DNA of 64,000 bases from an uncultured Psychromonas sp. (lineage in GTDB: Bacteria; Pseudomonadota; Gammaproteobacteria; Enterobacterales; Psychromonadaceae), in assembly GCF_947489755.1 (NCBI RefSeq), contig NZ_CANLFB010000011.1:1-64000 (forward strand), written 5' to 3'. Within the stretch, counting starts at the first letter, position 1. Each line of letters starts with the position of its first letter. Positions 36,169-44,970 of this stretch are shown piece by piece. Both the position numbers and the translations under genes were made by a program. A model generated the notes under the pieces. It was not told where the DNA came from. It was given only the letters and a program-made list of their open reading frames with translations, and did not search any database.

Positions 36169-36912
36169 TTAAGTCTTAGGTAAGTTGAGATGCTTCTTCA
36201 TGTCTTGTGATTTTTTATATGTTGGTAGCCCTAAATTATCAAATACAGAATGAATATGGCGTGTTGCAGTATTTTTATCAGGATAATCTGTAATATTGGC
36301 TTTTATTCTTTCTACTTCATCCTCAAAATGTTCAAAAAATCGTTTTATCAGCTCTGCTGTCACGCCATATTCACACGTTGTTTCATTAAGCTTTAATGAG
36401 TGAACTCTGGAGTAATTCTTTACAATATTTTGTGCAACCTTTGTTAAATAAGAATATTTATTTTTATTTACATCCCCTTTAGAGCTGTTGTTTTCAATGC
36501 GTTTTTTTATGTTATTATTTAATGTAATAACAAACTTCATTAACTCCTCCACGTTTTCATTTAACTCATCATTTTGGTTTATTATTTTTTCACTCATCTC
36601 TACAAGTATTGAAAATTCATCCATTAGAATTGTATTTTTGCATGATCGTTCATTTAACAAGTTTTTAATTAACTTAGTATTAATTTCATCTTTTAATCTC
36701 GAAAACTTTAGCATTGCTCTGGCTATAATATTTATATCATGAGCTTTATTTTCTTCTTTTTTTAATAAATTAACTCTTATTTGTAATGTGTTAATAATAT
36801 TTTCATAGTTGTTACTTGCTTTAATCAAACGCTCATTAACAGTAGGCTCATTCATTTCAGAGTGAATCTCAGATAAACCTTGTGGTTCAGTATTTTTGTT
36901 ACTAATCATCAT
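36169..36912 (-). CDS. Hypothetical coiled-coil protein of the island
   Basis: 247 residues from the ATG at 36912; ATG at 36909 and TTG at 36921 are alternatives. Strongly charged and helical, Asn- and Lys-rich, with a probable coiled coil at about 35-125. I do not recognise the family. It lies alone between AlpA and the integrase on the same strand. Its very AT-rich codon use fits the element rather than the surrounding core genes. Confidence 0.6.
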   Translation of the reverse strand: MMISNKNTEPQGLSEIHSEMNEPTVNERLIKASNNYENIINTLQIRVNLLKKEENKAHDINIIARAMLKFSRLKDEINTKLIKNLLNERSCKNTILMDEFSILVEMSEKIINQNDELNENVEELMKFVITLNNNIKKRIENNSSKGDVNKNKYSYLTKVAQNIVKNYSRVHSLKLNETTCEYGVTAELIKRFFEHFEDEVERIKANITDYPDKNTATRHIHSVFDNLGLPTYKKSQDMKKHLNLPKT

Positions 36913-37221
36913 ACATTCCAAATAAGCTAAAAGTGATAAGCATATCTTTAAAAGTAAGCTTGTTCGAGGAGGTTCTATAAAGAATGAGGAATACTAGAAA
37001 TTTATTTTTCTGTTGTTGAAAATACCAAGTTAGGCGAAGAAAATATGAGAGATATTAAGATTGATTTTCTGCGGTTATCAAAACTTAAAATACATTTTCG
37101 ATATTCTGGGATGCTTACACATCAAAAAATGATTTAAAATAAAATAGCAATACCAACTAAACCTATTGATTTTATTGAATTTAATCTAGAGTGGTATAGC
37201 TGGTATAGTTTTTTTATTATT
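36913..37221. other. Gene-free stretch with iterons
   Basis: 309 bp of AT-rich DNA downstream of the integrase gene. Two TGGTATAG octamers at 37192-37208; nothing else recognised. Confidence 0.5.
37192..37208. repeat. TGGTATAG iterons, right
   Basis: Two direct octamers one base apart, the inverse complement of the left cluster at 18347-18442. In the excised circle both clusters would lie within about 1.7 kb, on either side of int-attP. Confidence 0.5.
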
Positions 37222-38451
37222 TTAATAATTTATCGCTTTAAGGCCTTTCCTACCTGATAAGCTAATATTACCTGCAGATGCATTTTCGATATGTTCACTC
37301 CACCAGGTCATTATTTTAATACGTTGATTCATATAGGTTGCATGATTATATGCTTGGCTCACTTGAGAACCTACTTTATGTGATAAGCAAGCTTCTAAAG
37401 CCTCGAAATTAAACCCTTCCTCTGCAAGAGTAGTGCGGGCAAGCCTACGCATTCCATGAGCAGTTTGTCTTCCCTGAAATCCCATTCTTTTAAGCGCAAC
37501 ATTAACAGTAGATGCATTCGCATGCTCATTAGGTTTGTAATCTGACGGAAATAGGTATTTACGCCGACCATTTAAGGGTTTTAGTAAATCAAGTAAATTA
37601 AGCATTTGTTGAGTTAATGGAATTTTATGTTCTATTCTTGTTTTCATTACTTCAGCTGGTATCACCCAGAGCTTCTTATCTAAATCTATATCTTCCCACT
37701 TCGCGCTGGCAGCCTCATTGGGTCTTGTCATTGTGTGTAATTGCCATTCAATTAAACATCGAGTTGTAATTTTTATACTCGCCATATCGATAGCATTCAT
37801 TAATTCAGGGAGTTCATTGGGCTCTATGGCAGGGTTATTAGTAGTTTTAACTGTTCCAAATGCTTTACCGATTCCTGTTAAAGGATTTTCCATTATCAAA
37901 CCAGTATTTACAGAATATGTCATAATTTCATTAATACGTTGGCATATTCGTTTAATTGAATCGTATTTACCTTCTGCTTCGAGTGGACGAAGAACCTGAA
38001 TGACTTTAGGAGCACTTAATTGACTAATTGGAAACCCACCAAGAGAAGGAAATATATGTCGAGTTAACGAACCCCATATATCTTTTGCATAACCAGTAGT
38101 TATTTTGCTTTTTTTGACTTCAAACCAAATTGAAGCAACATTCTCTAAAGTATTGTTATTTGCCTCATCTATTGCCATTCTTTGAATGTCACGTTCCTCT
38201 TTCGGATTAATCCCTTTAGCTAATAGCTCTTTTGAAGATTCTCTTAATTTACGAGCCTCAGCTAAAGAAATGGCAGGATAGCCACCTAATCCCATTTCAG
38301 TGACTTTCTTTGTATATGGATTCGTGAACCTTAATTGCCATAACTTAGTCCCAGCAGCTGTAACTAGTAACTGTAATCCGCCACCATCACGTAAAGTTTG
38401 AATTCCTTTAGCCTGTTTAACTTGTGTATTTGTAAGTGGTGCTTTAGCCAT
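37222..38451 (-). CDS. P4-like island integrase (DUF4102 type)
   Basis: A 409-residue tyrosine recombinase. The N-terminal DUF4102 domain (MAKAPLTNTQVKQAKGIQTLRDGGGL start, LGGYPAISLAEAR) is followed by the core-binding domain and the catalytic domain with TMTRPNEAASAKW (Arg), AHGMRR (H-x-x-R), CLSHKVGSQ (His) and AYNHATY (Tyr). All catalytic residues are present. Transcribed away from the tRNA-Ser gene, with its start 165 bp from the tRNA 3' end, the normal position for an island integrase. It should catalyse insertion and excision at this tRNA. Confidence 0.93.
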   Translation of the reverse strand: MAKAPLTNTQVKQAKGIQTLRDGGGLQLLVTAAGTKLWQLRFTNPYTKKVTEMGLGGYPAISLAEARKLRESSKELLAKGINPKEERDIQRMAIDEANNNTLENVASIWFEVKKSKITTGYAKDIWGSLTRHIFPSLGGFPISQLSAPKVIQVLRPLEAEGKYDSIKRICQRINEIMTYSVNTGLIMENPLTGIGKAFGTVKTTNNPAIEPNELPELMNAIDMASIKITTRCLIEWQLHTMTRPNEAASAKWEDIDLDKKLWVIPAEVMKTRIEHKIPLTQQMLNLLDLLKPLNGRRKYLFPSDYKPNEHANASTVNVALKRMGFQGRQTAHGMRRLARTTLAEEGFNFEALEACLSHKVGSQVSQAYNHATYMNQRIKIMTWWSEHIENASAGNISLSGRKGLKAINY

Positions 38452-38480
38452 GATTGTAAGATCCTTGTTGATAAACTGAA

Positions 38481-38508
38481 ATCATCTTACAAATCATCTT
38501 ACATTTTT
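38481..38508 (-). promoter_or_regulatory. Integrase arm-type repeat, right end
   Basis: ATCTTACAAATCATCTTACA contains two CTTACA direct repeats between the integrase start and the tRNA-derived att site, matching 18214-18237. Also overlaps the integrase promoter region, so autoregulation is possible. Confidence 0.55.
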
Positions 38509-38540
38509 TTGGGGATATCAGCGAACTCATCGGATGTTAT

Positions 38541-38620
38541 CGGACATAAAAAAACCCGCAAACCTTATTTTACAAGGTGTTGCGGGTCTTTCTCGTACCT
38601 GCTCGGTACTTAATGTGGCG
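38541..38620 (-). repeat. Right copy of the 80-bp island-end repeat (attL side)
   Basis: Pairs with 18065-18144 (one mismatch). Contains the terminator and runs into the tRNA-Ser 3' end. Confidence 0.85.
38547..38590 (-). terminator. tRNA-Ser terminator carried by the island
   Basis: On the minus strand ACCCGCA/TGCGGGT stem with an inner ACCTT/AAGGT stem and a run of seven T. It terminates the tRNA transcript before the integrase gene. Confidence 0.85.
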
Positions 38621-38703
38621 GAGAACAAGAGATTCGAACTCTCGAAGGGTTGCCCCTTACACACTTTCCAGGCGTGCGCCTTCAGCCACTCGGCCAATTC
38701 TCC
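38616..38703 (-). tRNA. tRNA-Ser(GGA)
   Basis: 88 nt including the encoded CCA. Acceptor GGAGAAT pairs with GTTCTCC, discriminator G. Anticodon loop CTGGAAA gives anticodon GGA. The long variable arm of class II tRNAs is present, and the T-arm reads GAGTTCGAATCTC. The island integrated at its 3' end and restored an intact gene. Confidence 0.96.
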
Positions 38704-38810
38704 GTAAATGTTCATTAATTAATCTATCACTTAAGATGTATCAATGAAGCGAACGCATGATAATTAACTCAGTGCTGTAAATCAACCGTTAACGTTCATA
38801 ATTCAGTGAT

Positions 38811-39761
38811 TTATAACAATTCTTGCCTTAAATAGACTGATGCGCCTAATAACCCAGGATTTTCATGTGTGATTAAATAGGTTGGAATAGTTTGTAAATA
38901 TTCTTTGAAACGCCCTTTTGCTTCAAAGAAGTGTCTGAACTCACTACTTTCAAAAAACGCGACAAAACGCGGCACGATGCCTCCCGCAATGTAGACTCCC
39001 CCTTTACAATCTAAATTGAGTGCTAAGTTACCAGCAAATCCCCCCATTGCTTGGCAGAATAACGTTAAGGTTTGTGTGGCTAATACACATTCACTTTTTA
39101 GTGCCGCTTGTGTAATGTCTGCTGCTTCAAAAAACTCGGGTTGTTTGCCTGCTAATCGACAAAGTGCATGATAAATATTCACTAATCCCTGCCCTGATAA
39201 AAAACGTTCAGCTGAAACATGCCCAAACTGTGCTTGCAATAAGAGTAAAACATCCGCTTGTTGTGAGGTATTCGGGGCAAAGCTGGTATGGCCGCCTTCT
39301 CCGTCTAAGCTAACCCACTTTTCACCTTGTTTGATGAGATGTGAAACACCTAAGCCAGTACCGGGACCAAAGATTGCTTTTACGCCATCAGTCACTTCTT
39401 CACCCGTGCCGATTTTAACTTTTTGGCTATCTGGTACAAAAGGGACGGCAAGAGAGATCGCCGTGTAGTCATTGATCACGTGTAATGCTTGTAGTGAAAA
39501 CTTATGCTTTAACTCATTTTTTGAAAACTGCCAATTCAGGTTAGTCATGGTGACAAGATCATGTTCTACGGGGCAAGCAATGCCAATACAGAGGTTAATA
39601 ACAGGTTCAGTTAAGGTCGTAAAATATTGGGCAATGGCAGCTTCAAGGGTAATGAATTGTGCACATGGGTATTCTCTTAATTTGGATATTTCGGTTGTCG
39701 CTATATCCAAAACTGCTAACCGTATATTGGTACCGCCTACATCTGCAATCACTGATAACAT
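38811..39761 (-). CDS. Glucokinase
   Basis: A 316-residue cytoplasmic enzyme making glucose 6-phosphate from glucose and ATP. The N-terminal phosphate motif DVGGTNIRLAVLD, FGPGTGLGVS and the GEGGH motif (DGEGGHTSFAP) place it in the bacterial Glk family at normal length. It is divergent from hexR, with a HexR-like operator in the 260-bp gap, so it is probably repressed by HexR as part of central sugar metabolism control. Confidence 0.95.
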   Translation of the reverse strand: MLSVIADVGGTNIRLAVLDIATTEISKLREYPCAQFITLEAAIAQYFTTLTEPVINLCIGIACPVEHDLVTMTNLNWQFSKNELKHKFSLQALHVINDYTAISLAVPFVPDSQKVKIGTGEEVTDGVKAIFGPGTGLGVSHLIKQGEKWVSLDGEGGHTSFAPNTSQQADVLLLLQAQFGHVSAERFLSGQGLVNIYHALCRLAGKQPEFFEAADITQAALKSECVLATQTLTLFCQAMGGFAGNLALNLDCKGGVYIAGGIVPRFVAFFESSEFRHFFEAKGRFKEYLQTIPTYLITHENPGLLGASVYLRQELL

Positions 39762-39929
39762 ATCATTACTCCTGCTTGTTCAACGTATTGTTTGATAAAG
39801 AGACTGATCGATTTCTCAATTCCTTAAGATAAATTTTAATTTTTTGATCTGAAACATTGTTAGCCTGTAATAAAATGACATAAATAAGTCACTAATCTAT
39901 TATACTTTGCTGTAGAAAATGTTCTTTTA

Positions 39930-39944
39930 TGTAGTTTTATTTCA
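39930..39944. promoter_or_regulatory. HexR-like operator
   Basis: TGTAGTTTTATTTCA fits the HexR consensus TGTARTnnnATTACA with one mismatch. It stands between glk and hexR and could serve both. Confidence 0.55.
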
Positions 39945-40021
39945 TTTTCAGTTACAAATTTTCAGTTACAATTTTCTAATATTACTAGCCGCCAACTTAT
40001 TACTACCGAGTGAAAAATAAA

Positions 40022-40882
40022 ATGAACACGTTAGAGCTAATTAAAAAAAACCTTGATACTTTTAGTAAATCAGAACGCAAAGTAGCAGAAGCGATTCTGG
40101 CTTCTCCTGAAACCGCTATTCACTCTAGCATTGCAAATTTAGCTAAAATGGCTGAAGTGAGTGAACCGACGGTAAACCGTTTTTGTCGTCGTTTAGATAC
40201 TAAGGGTTTCCCTGATTTTAAACTACATTTAGCACAAAGTTTAGCCAATGGCACGCCTTATGTGAACCGTAATGTAAATGAAGATGATGGTCCTGAAGCC
40301 TATACGTCGAAAATTTTTGAATCGACAATGGCTTGTTTAAATACCGCTAAAAATGGACTAGACACAAACCTTATTAACCGTGCTGTTGATGTGTTAACAC
40401 AAGCAAATAAGATCTCTTTTTTCGGTTTAGGCGCTTCTTCTTCTGTTGCACATGACGCGCTTAATAAATTCTTTCGCTTTAATATCCCTGTTTCTTGTTT
40501 TGATGACATCGTAATGCAACGTATGAGCTGTATTAATAGCAGTGAAGGTGACGTGATTGTTTTAATTTCTCATACAGGCCGTACGAAACTGTTGGTTGAA
40601 GTTGCGCAACTTGCACGAGAAAATGATGCCTTTGTTATTGCGTTAACAGAAGCTAACTCGCCATTAGCCGAACAAAGTAATTTAGTGCTTTCGCTAGGCG
40701 TTCCAGAAGATACTGATGTCTATATGCCGATGTCATCACGTATTGCACAACTGGTATTGATTGATGTGTTAACGACGGGTTTCACGCTACGACGTGGCGC
40801 AAAATTTAGAGATAATCTAAAGAAGGTGAAAGTTGATATTCAAGATTCTCGTTTTGAAAAAACCAATGATGAAGATTTCTAA
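40022..40882 (+). CDS. HexR, RpiR-family regulator of glucose metabolism
   Basis: 286 residues from the ATG at 40022 (MNTLELIKK is the usual HexR start; an upstream in-frame GTG at 40010 is less likely). N-terminal HTH (SIANLAKMAEVSEPTVNRFCRR), C-terminal SIS domain (KISFFGLGASSSVA, VIVLISHTGRTKLLVEVA) that senses the Entner-Doudoroff intermediate KDPG in studied relatives. It lies upstream of pykA, as in E. coli and Shewanella, and controls central carbon genes. Confidence 0.94.
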   Translation: MNTLELIKKNLDTFSKSERKVAEAILASPETAIHSSIANLAKMAEVSEPTVNRFCRRLDTKGFPDFKLHLAQSLANGTPYVNRNVNEDDGPEAYTSKIFESTMACLNTAKNGLDTNLINRAVDVLTQANKISFFGLGASSSVAHDALNKFFRFNIPVSCFDDIVMQRMSCINSSEGDVIVLISHTGRTKLLVEVAQLARENDAFVIALTEANSPLAEQSNLVLSLGVPEDTDVYMPMSSRIAQLVLIDVLTTGFTLRRGAKFRDNLKKVKVDIQDSRFEKTNDEDF

Positions 40883-41152
40883 CCAGACAAAAGCGTTAAT
40901 AGTTGAATTAGGGGTGTACTAATATAGTAATGTATTAGAATATTAATACGTTAAAGTCGTTATGTTTATAAATGATAATGTTCTCGATATGAATGTTTTA
41001 AATATTAACGGTGTAATATAAATAATGTATTAAAGTAATACTGCTTGATTCAAATAGTAAGTGCATAGCTTGAATGCAAGTAATAAGAGTACTTAACAAA
41101 ATTAATTAACCCTCTTTAACCTTATATTTTTTTATATGTAACAGGAGTTAAC

Positions 41153-42583
41153 ATGGCAAGACGTACGAAAATAGTAACCACTTTAGGCCCTGCAACGGAT
41201 CGCGATAATAATTTAGAAAAAATCATTGCCGCTGGCGCTAACATGGTACGTATGAATTTCTCTCACGGAGAAGCCGCTGATCATGTAAAACGCGCACAGC
41301 AAGTAAGAGAAATTGCGGTTCGATTAGGCAAAGAAGTGGCGATCATGGGTGACTTACAAGGCCCAAAAATTCGTGTATCTACTTTTGAAAATAATAAAAT
41401 CCAATTAGCAGTCGGTGATAAATTCACACTGGATAGTGATATTGAAAAAGGCCAAGGCAATCAACAAGCAGTGGGTCTTGACTACAAAACATTGCCACAG
41501 GAAGTTGAAGCTGGCGATGTGTTATTACTAGATGATGGTCGAGTACAGCTTAAAGTTGAATCCGTTAATGGTAATCAAGTTCATACGGTTGTCACTATCG
41601 GCGGCCCTTTATCTAATAATAAAGGGATTAATAAACAAGGCGGTGGTTTATCTGCTGCGGCATTAACTGATAAAGATAAAAGAGACATTTTTACAGCCGC
41701 TGAAATTGGTTGTGATTACTTAGCCGTTTCCTTCCCACGCAACGGTGCGGATATTCATTACGCACGTAAATTAGCTCAAGAAGCAGGTTGTTTTGCTAAA
41801 ATAGTCGCCAAAGTTGAACGTGCTGAAGCGGTTGAAACAAAAGAAGCCCTTGAAGATATTATATTAGCATCTGACGTTGTGATGGTCGCTCGTGGTGATC
41901 TCGGTGTTGAAATTGGTGATGCGCGTTTAGTCGGTGTTCAAAAAGATATGATCCGTACTGCTCGTCGTTTGAATCGTGTTGTTATTACGGCAACACAAAT
42001 GATGGAATCAATGATCAGTGCACCAATGCCAACACGTGCTGAAGTGATGGATGTTGCAAATGCGGTACTTGATGGTACGGATGCGGTGATGTTATCAGGT
42101 GAAACTGCCGCTGGTGACTACCCTGTTGAAACCGTTAAAGCGATGAGTGATGTTTGTATTGGGGCAGAGAAGCATCCTAGTATTAATGTTTCAAACCACC
42201 GTATTAATCATACTTTTGATGATCCAGGTGAAGCATTAGCGATGACAACAATGTATGCAGCTAATCATACCAATGGTGTAACAGCGATTGTTGCGTTAAC
42301 TGCTTCTGGTTCTACGCCATTATTAATGTCTCGTTTAAGTTCTGGCTTACCTATTTATGCATTATCTAGCCACCAACAAACATTAAACTACTGTGCATTA
42401 TATCGTGGTGTAACACCGGTTAAGTTTGAATCGACAACATCGAACAGTGTTGAGTATATTGCTAACGCATTAGATACGCTAAAAGCGGCTAACTTAATTA
42501 AAACAGGTGATTTAATATTGTTAACTCACGGTGATGATAATGAGCAAGGTTCTACTAACACTTGTAAAATCATTAAAATTTAA
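41153..42583 (+). CDS. Pyruvate kinase (PykA type)
   Basis: 476 residues converting phosphoenolpyruvate and ADP to pyruvate and [23 protein letters not shown] and MVRMNFSHG at the start are characteristic of the PykA isozyme. [20 protein letters not shown] and [11 protein letters not shown] (substrate and metal site) are all present. CAGGAG lies just before the ATG. Located behind hexR with a 270-bp gap that may have its own promoter; a palindrome GTATTA-N6-TAATAC lies near 40934. Confidence 0.95.
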   Translation: MARRTKIVTTLGPATDRDNNLEKIIAAGANMVRMNFSHGEAADHVKRAQQVREIAVRLGKEVAIMGDLQGPKIRVSTFENNKIQLAVGDKFTLDSDIEKGQGNQQAVGLDYKTLPQEVEAGDVLLLDDGRVQLKVESVNGNQVHTVVTIGGPLSNNKGINKQGGGLSAAALTDKDKRDIFTAAEIGCDYLAVSFPRNGADIHYARKLAQEAGCFAKIVAKVERAEAVETKEALEDIILASDVVMVARGDLGVEIGDARLVGVQKDMIRTARRLNRVVITATQMMESMISAPMPTRAEVMDVANAVLDGTDAVMLSGETAAGDYPVETVKAMSDVCIGAEKHPSINVSNHRINHTFDDPGEALAMTTMYAANHTNGVTAIVALTASGSTPLLMSRLSSGLPIYALSSHQQTLNYCALYRGVTPVKFESTTSNSVEYIANALDTLKAANLIKTGDLILLTHGDDNEQGSTNTCKIIKI

Positions 42584-42790
42584 GAGACTACGATTAGCCA
42601 AAGTTAGATTTGCGTAAAACTATTTAATTAAGCGGCTTACTAATAAATGACTTGGTAAAGACTTGCTGGGTAAGAAGTTGCTTAGCAATGAGTAAGTAGA
42701 TAATAAGTCAATAGGTATCAGTAAGCAGCTAGCAAGAAGCTTTTATGGGGTCACACAGACTAAATAAACCATCATCTAACGCATCAAAAA

Positions 42791-42826
42791 AGCCCCGTTA
42801 TTAGTATTAATAACGAGGCTTTTTTA
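42791..42826. terminator. Bidirectional terminator
   Basis: A stem formed by GCCCCGTTATTA and TAATAACGAGGC, with A-run before and T-run after. It serves both pykA and the convergent GST-like gene. Confidence 0.85.
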
Positions 42827-42860
42827 TTGTTATAACGTTATATAATTAATAACGTCACAC

Positions 42861-43421
42861 TTATTCTTTAGGGGCTGTTTCAGCAAACATTGGATCTGTG
42901 TTCGCAAGATCTAACACTTTCTGTAATTCTGGGGTGCTTTCTAATGAAATTAGATTTCTAAATAATCCCCAATCTAGAAAAATAGCTAATCTAGTTTCTG
43001 CATCTGTCAGTGGTAATTCGGTACTGAAGCTTTTGTCATTAATTGCCGCTAATCCAGATTCGATTCGTTTCTGTTGACGCGTTAAGTAAACACTTTTCTC
43101 AGGTGTGATACCGTCAAACTTACCTAACATGACTAAGTTAACACAAGCATCAAGCACTGTGTTGGTCATGTGGTATAACTCAACTTCTTCAACGTCCGTT
43201 AAAAAGCCTTCACCCGCCACTTCATAAATATGCGTTAGGATTGATGTTGAGTCCGTTAGTTTTAATTCACAATCAATTAATAACGGTACTTTTTTAGTCG
43301 GTGATAATTCAGCACTTTGCGCTGCATCTATTTCAATAAAATCACATTCAAGTTTTGTTTGTAACAAAGCAATACGACAATGGCGAACAAAAGGAGAAGT
43401 GTAGCTACCGTATAATTCCAT
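42861..43421 (-). CDS. Glutathione S-transferase-like protein
   Basis: 186 residues. The thioredoxin-fold N-terminal domain (MELYGSYTSPFVRHCRIALL, KKVPLLID with the cis-Pro, LTDSTSILTHI for the glutathione gamma-Glu) is followed by a helical C-terminal domain. SPFVRH resembles Ser-type bacterial GSTs. The substrate is unknown; detoxification or redox repair is the family role. Monocistronic, convergent with pykA. Confidence 0.88.
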   Translation of the reverse strand: MELYGSYTSPFVRHCRIALLQTKLECDFIEIDAAQSAELSPTKKVPLLIDCELKLTDSTSILTHIYEVAGEGFLTDVEEVELYHMTNTVLDACVNLVMLGKFDGITPEKSVYLTRQQKRIESGLAAINDKSFSTELPLTDAETRLAIFLDWGLFRNLISLESTPELQKVLDLANTDPMFAETAPKE

Positions 43422-43595
43422 AGGAGACCTTAAATTTAAAATGACAGTTTATGATAATAAACAACAATGTATGAACGAGCCACACTGTAAAAGAAACTTA
43501 CTTTATGGGCATAATTATTATTAGTCAACTAGCTAGATCTATTAATCGCAACTAAAGATTCACCGTTAGCAGTAGCAACAGGTTAACCAGTGAAT

Positions 43596-44615
43596 TTAGA
43601 TAGGCAATACTCTATTACGCCCCAGACTTTTAGCTTTATAAAGATAGTCGTCCGCACGGGCAATTAAATCAGTCAACGTTTCATTCGGTTTACTTTCAAC
43701 AACACCAAATGACGCAGTAATATTATTGATGGATTGACCTGAGCGTTTATCTTTTAATGATAGCTTTTCTAGTTTTTTACGTATTGTTTCTGCAAAATGG
43801 CGGGCAATACGAATGTTTGTTTTAGGTAATAACATCACAAACTCTTCACCACCAAAACGGTATGCAGTACTTTCATCTCTCATGCTTTCATTAATTTTTC
43901 GACCTACTGCTTTTAATACTTGGTCGCCTAATAAATGTCCCCAAGTATCATTGAATTTTTTGAAGTGATCGATATCGCAAAGAATAAGGCATAATCCTTT
44001 AGTCTCGGCTTGTAGGTATGCGGATAATTCAGTATCAAAGGCATTGCGATTAAATAGCCCGGTTAAGGAGTCATACATAGCCGCATTTTTGCTCTCAGCT
44101 AATTGTAGTTTTAAGTTACCTATCTCTTTTGTTGCAGACGCTAAACTATTACCAAAAAACTGTGTTGCACCACGCATTTGTTTTGCGTCTTTCTCTAAGC
44201 TTTTTAGTAAACCAACCACTTCGTCGAGTGACCACCCTTCTTCTTCAACTTTACTGATATTAGCTACATTTTTTTCAAAGGATTGACTGAATTGATTGGT
44301 GTCAGTGTGAGTATCTGTAATCAGTTGATCAAGTTGTGTCATTACTTTTTCAATGGTTGAACGAAACTCCCAAGTATCGGCTTCTAAAGGAGAACTAACA
44401 TGCTCTCTATATAATGATTCAGCTTGGATTGGCGGACAAATACTAGAGGAGGCTAAAAGGTGATCCATGGATTCTTTTAACGCTAAGTTTTTTTCAGCCA
44501 CATAATGATACCAAAGTGCATAATTACTCGGTGTAGTAGGTACTGAGTACTTCATCATTAATGGCAGTGCTTTTTTTAAGTTATTAGCAGATTCTACTAT
44601 TAGTTCTTTGCTCAT
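43596..44615 (-). CDS. Diguanylate cyclase (GGDEF)
   Basis: A 339-residue cytoplasmic enzyme making the second messenger c-di-GMP. Residues 1-160 are a helical sensor of unknown type without membrane segments; residues 175-339 are the GGDEF domain with the active motif FGGEEF and CDIDHFKKFND. The inhibitory I-site upstream reads RDES instead of RxxD, so product inhibition is probably lost. Monocistronic; probably acts on motility or biofilm, but the input is unknown. Confidence 0.93.
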   Translation of the reverse strand: MSKELIVESANNLKKALPLMMKYSVPTTPSNYALWYHYVAEKNLALKESMDHLLASSSICPPIQAESLYREHVSSPLEADTWEFRSTIEKVMTQLDQLITDTHTDTNQFSQSFEKNVANISKVEEEGWSLDEVVGLLKSLEKDAKQMRGATQFFGNSLASATKEIGNLKLQLAESKNAAMYDSLTGLFNRNAFDTELSAYLQAETKGLCLILCDIDHFKKFNDTWGHLLGDQVLKAVGRKINESMRDESTAYRFGGEEFVMLLPKTNIRIARHFAETIRKKLEKLSLKDKRSGQSINNITASFGVVESKPNETLTDLIARADDYLYKAKSLGRNRVLPI

Positions 44616-44970
44616 TGGCCGATTCTTATCTATCCATGAATTTAATACATTAAATTATAGCCCCTAAAGAGGTAGATATGTATAAAAATAATGTATTAGC
44701 AATCAATATTAATGGTTATAAGTTAATAATTAGACTTTGCTCAACATAATCGCCTCCATATTTATTTTTTATTCCTGTTGAAATTAATTTCAAGCCATTG
44801 ATTTTAAATACAATAAATTGAAATACTGTTTTCTCTGATCTGGCTCAATAATAGTTATCACATGTCGATTTACAAGACATTATAAAGCAAGTATTCTTGC
44901 GCCCCTGCGCATCACGGCGCGACTTATTCCTGCTAATTATGCAGCTTAATTTTAGGTGAAGGTAAACAAA
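44616..44970. other. Gene-free divergent region
   Basis: 355 bp between the cyclase and the YjiH-like gene. Mostly AT-rich; a small GC-rich patch at about 44897-44922 (GCGCCCCTGCGC region) could fold. No promoter can be named. Confidence 0.4.

Larger units (their letters stand above)
18140..38640. mobile_element. 20.5-kb P4-like genomic island in tRNA-Ser(GGA) carrying defence genes
   Basis: The right end is the tRNA-Ser 3' end with the integrase gene 165 bp inside it. The left end repeats the tRNA 3' end and terminator (80 nt, one mismatch). Inside are satellite-type genes (integrase, AlpA, TOPRIM primase, SF3-type helicase, Q-like zinc protein, second recombinase) and a defence operon (hsdRMS, OLD-like, mcrBC). 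Matching arm-type repeats lie inside each end. There are no capsid or tail genes, so it is a phage-satellite-like or integrative element rather than a prophage. The degraded left tRNA copy suggests a long residence. Confidence 0.85.

Noticed and set aside
40934..40955. HexR operator upstream of pykA
   Set aside because: The palindrome GTATTA-N6-TAATAC does not fit the HexR consensus spacing.
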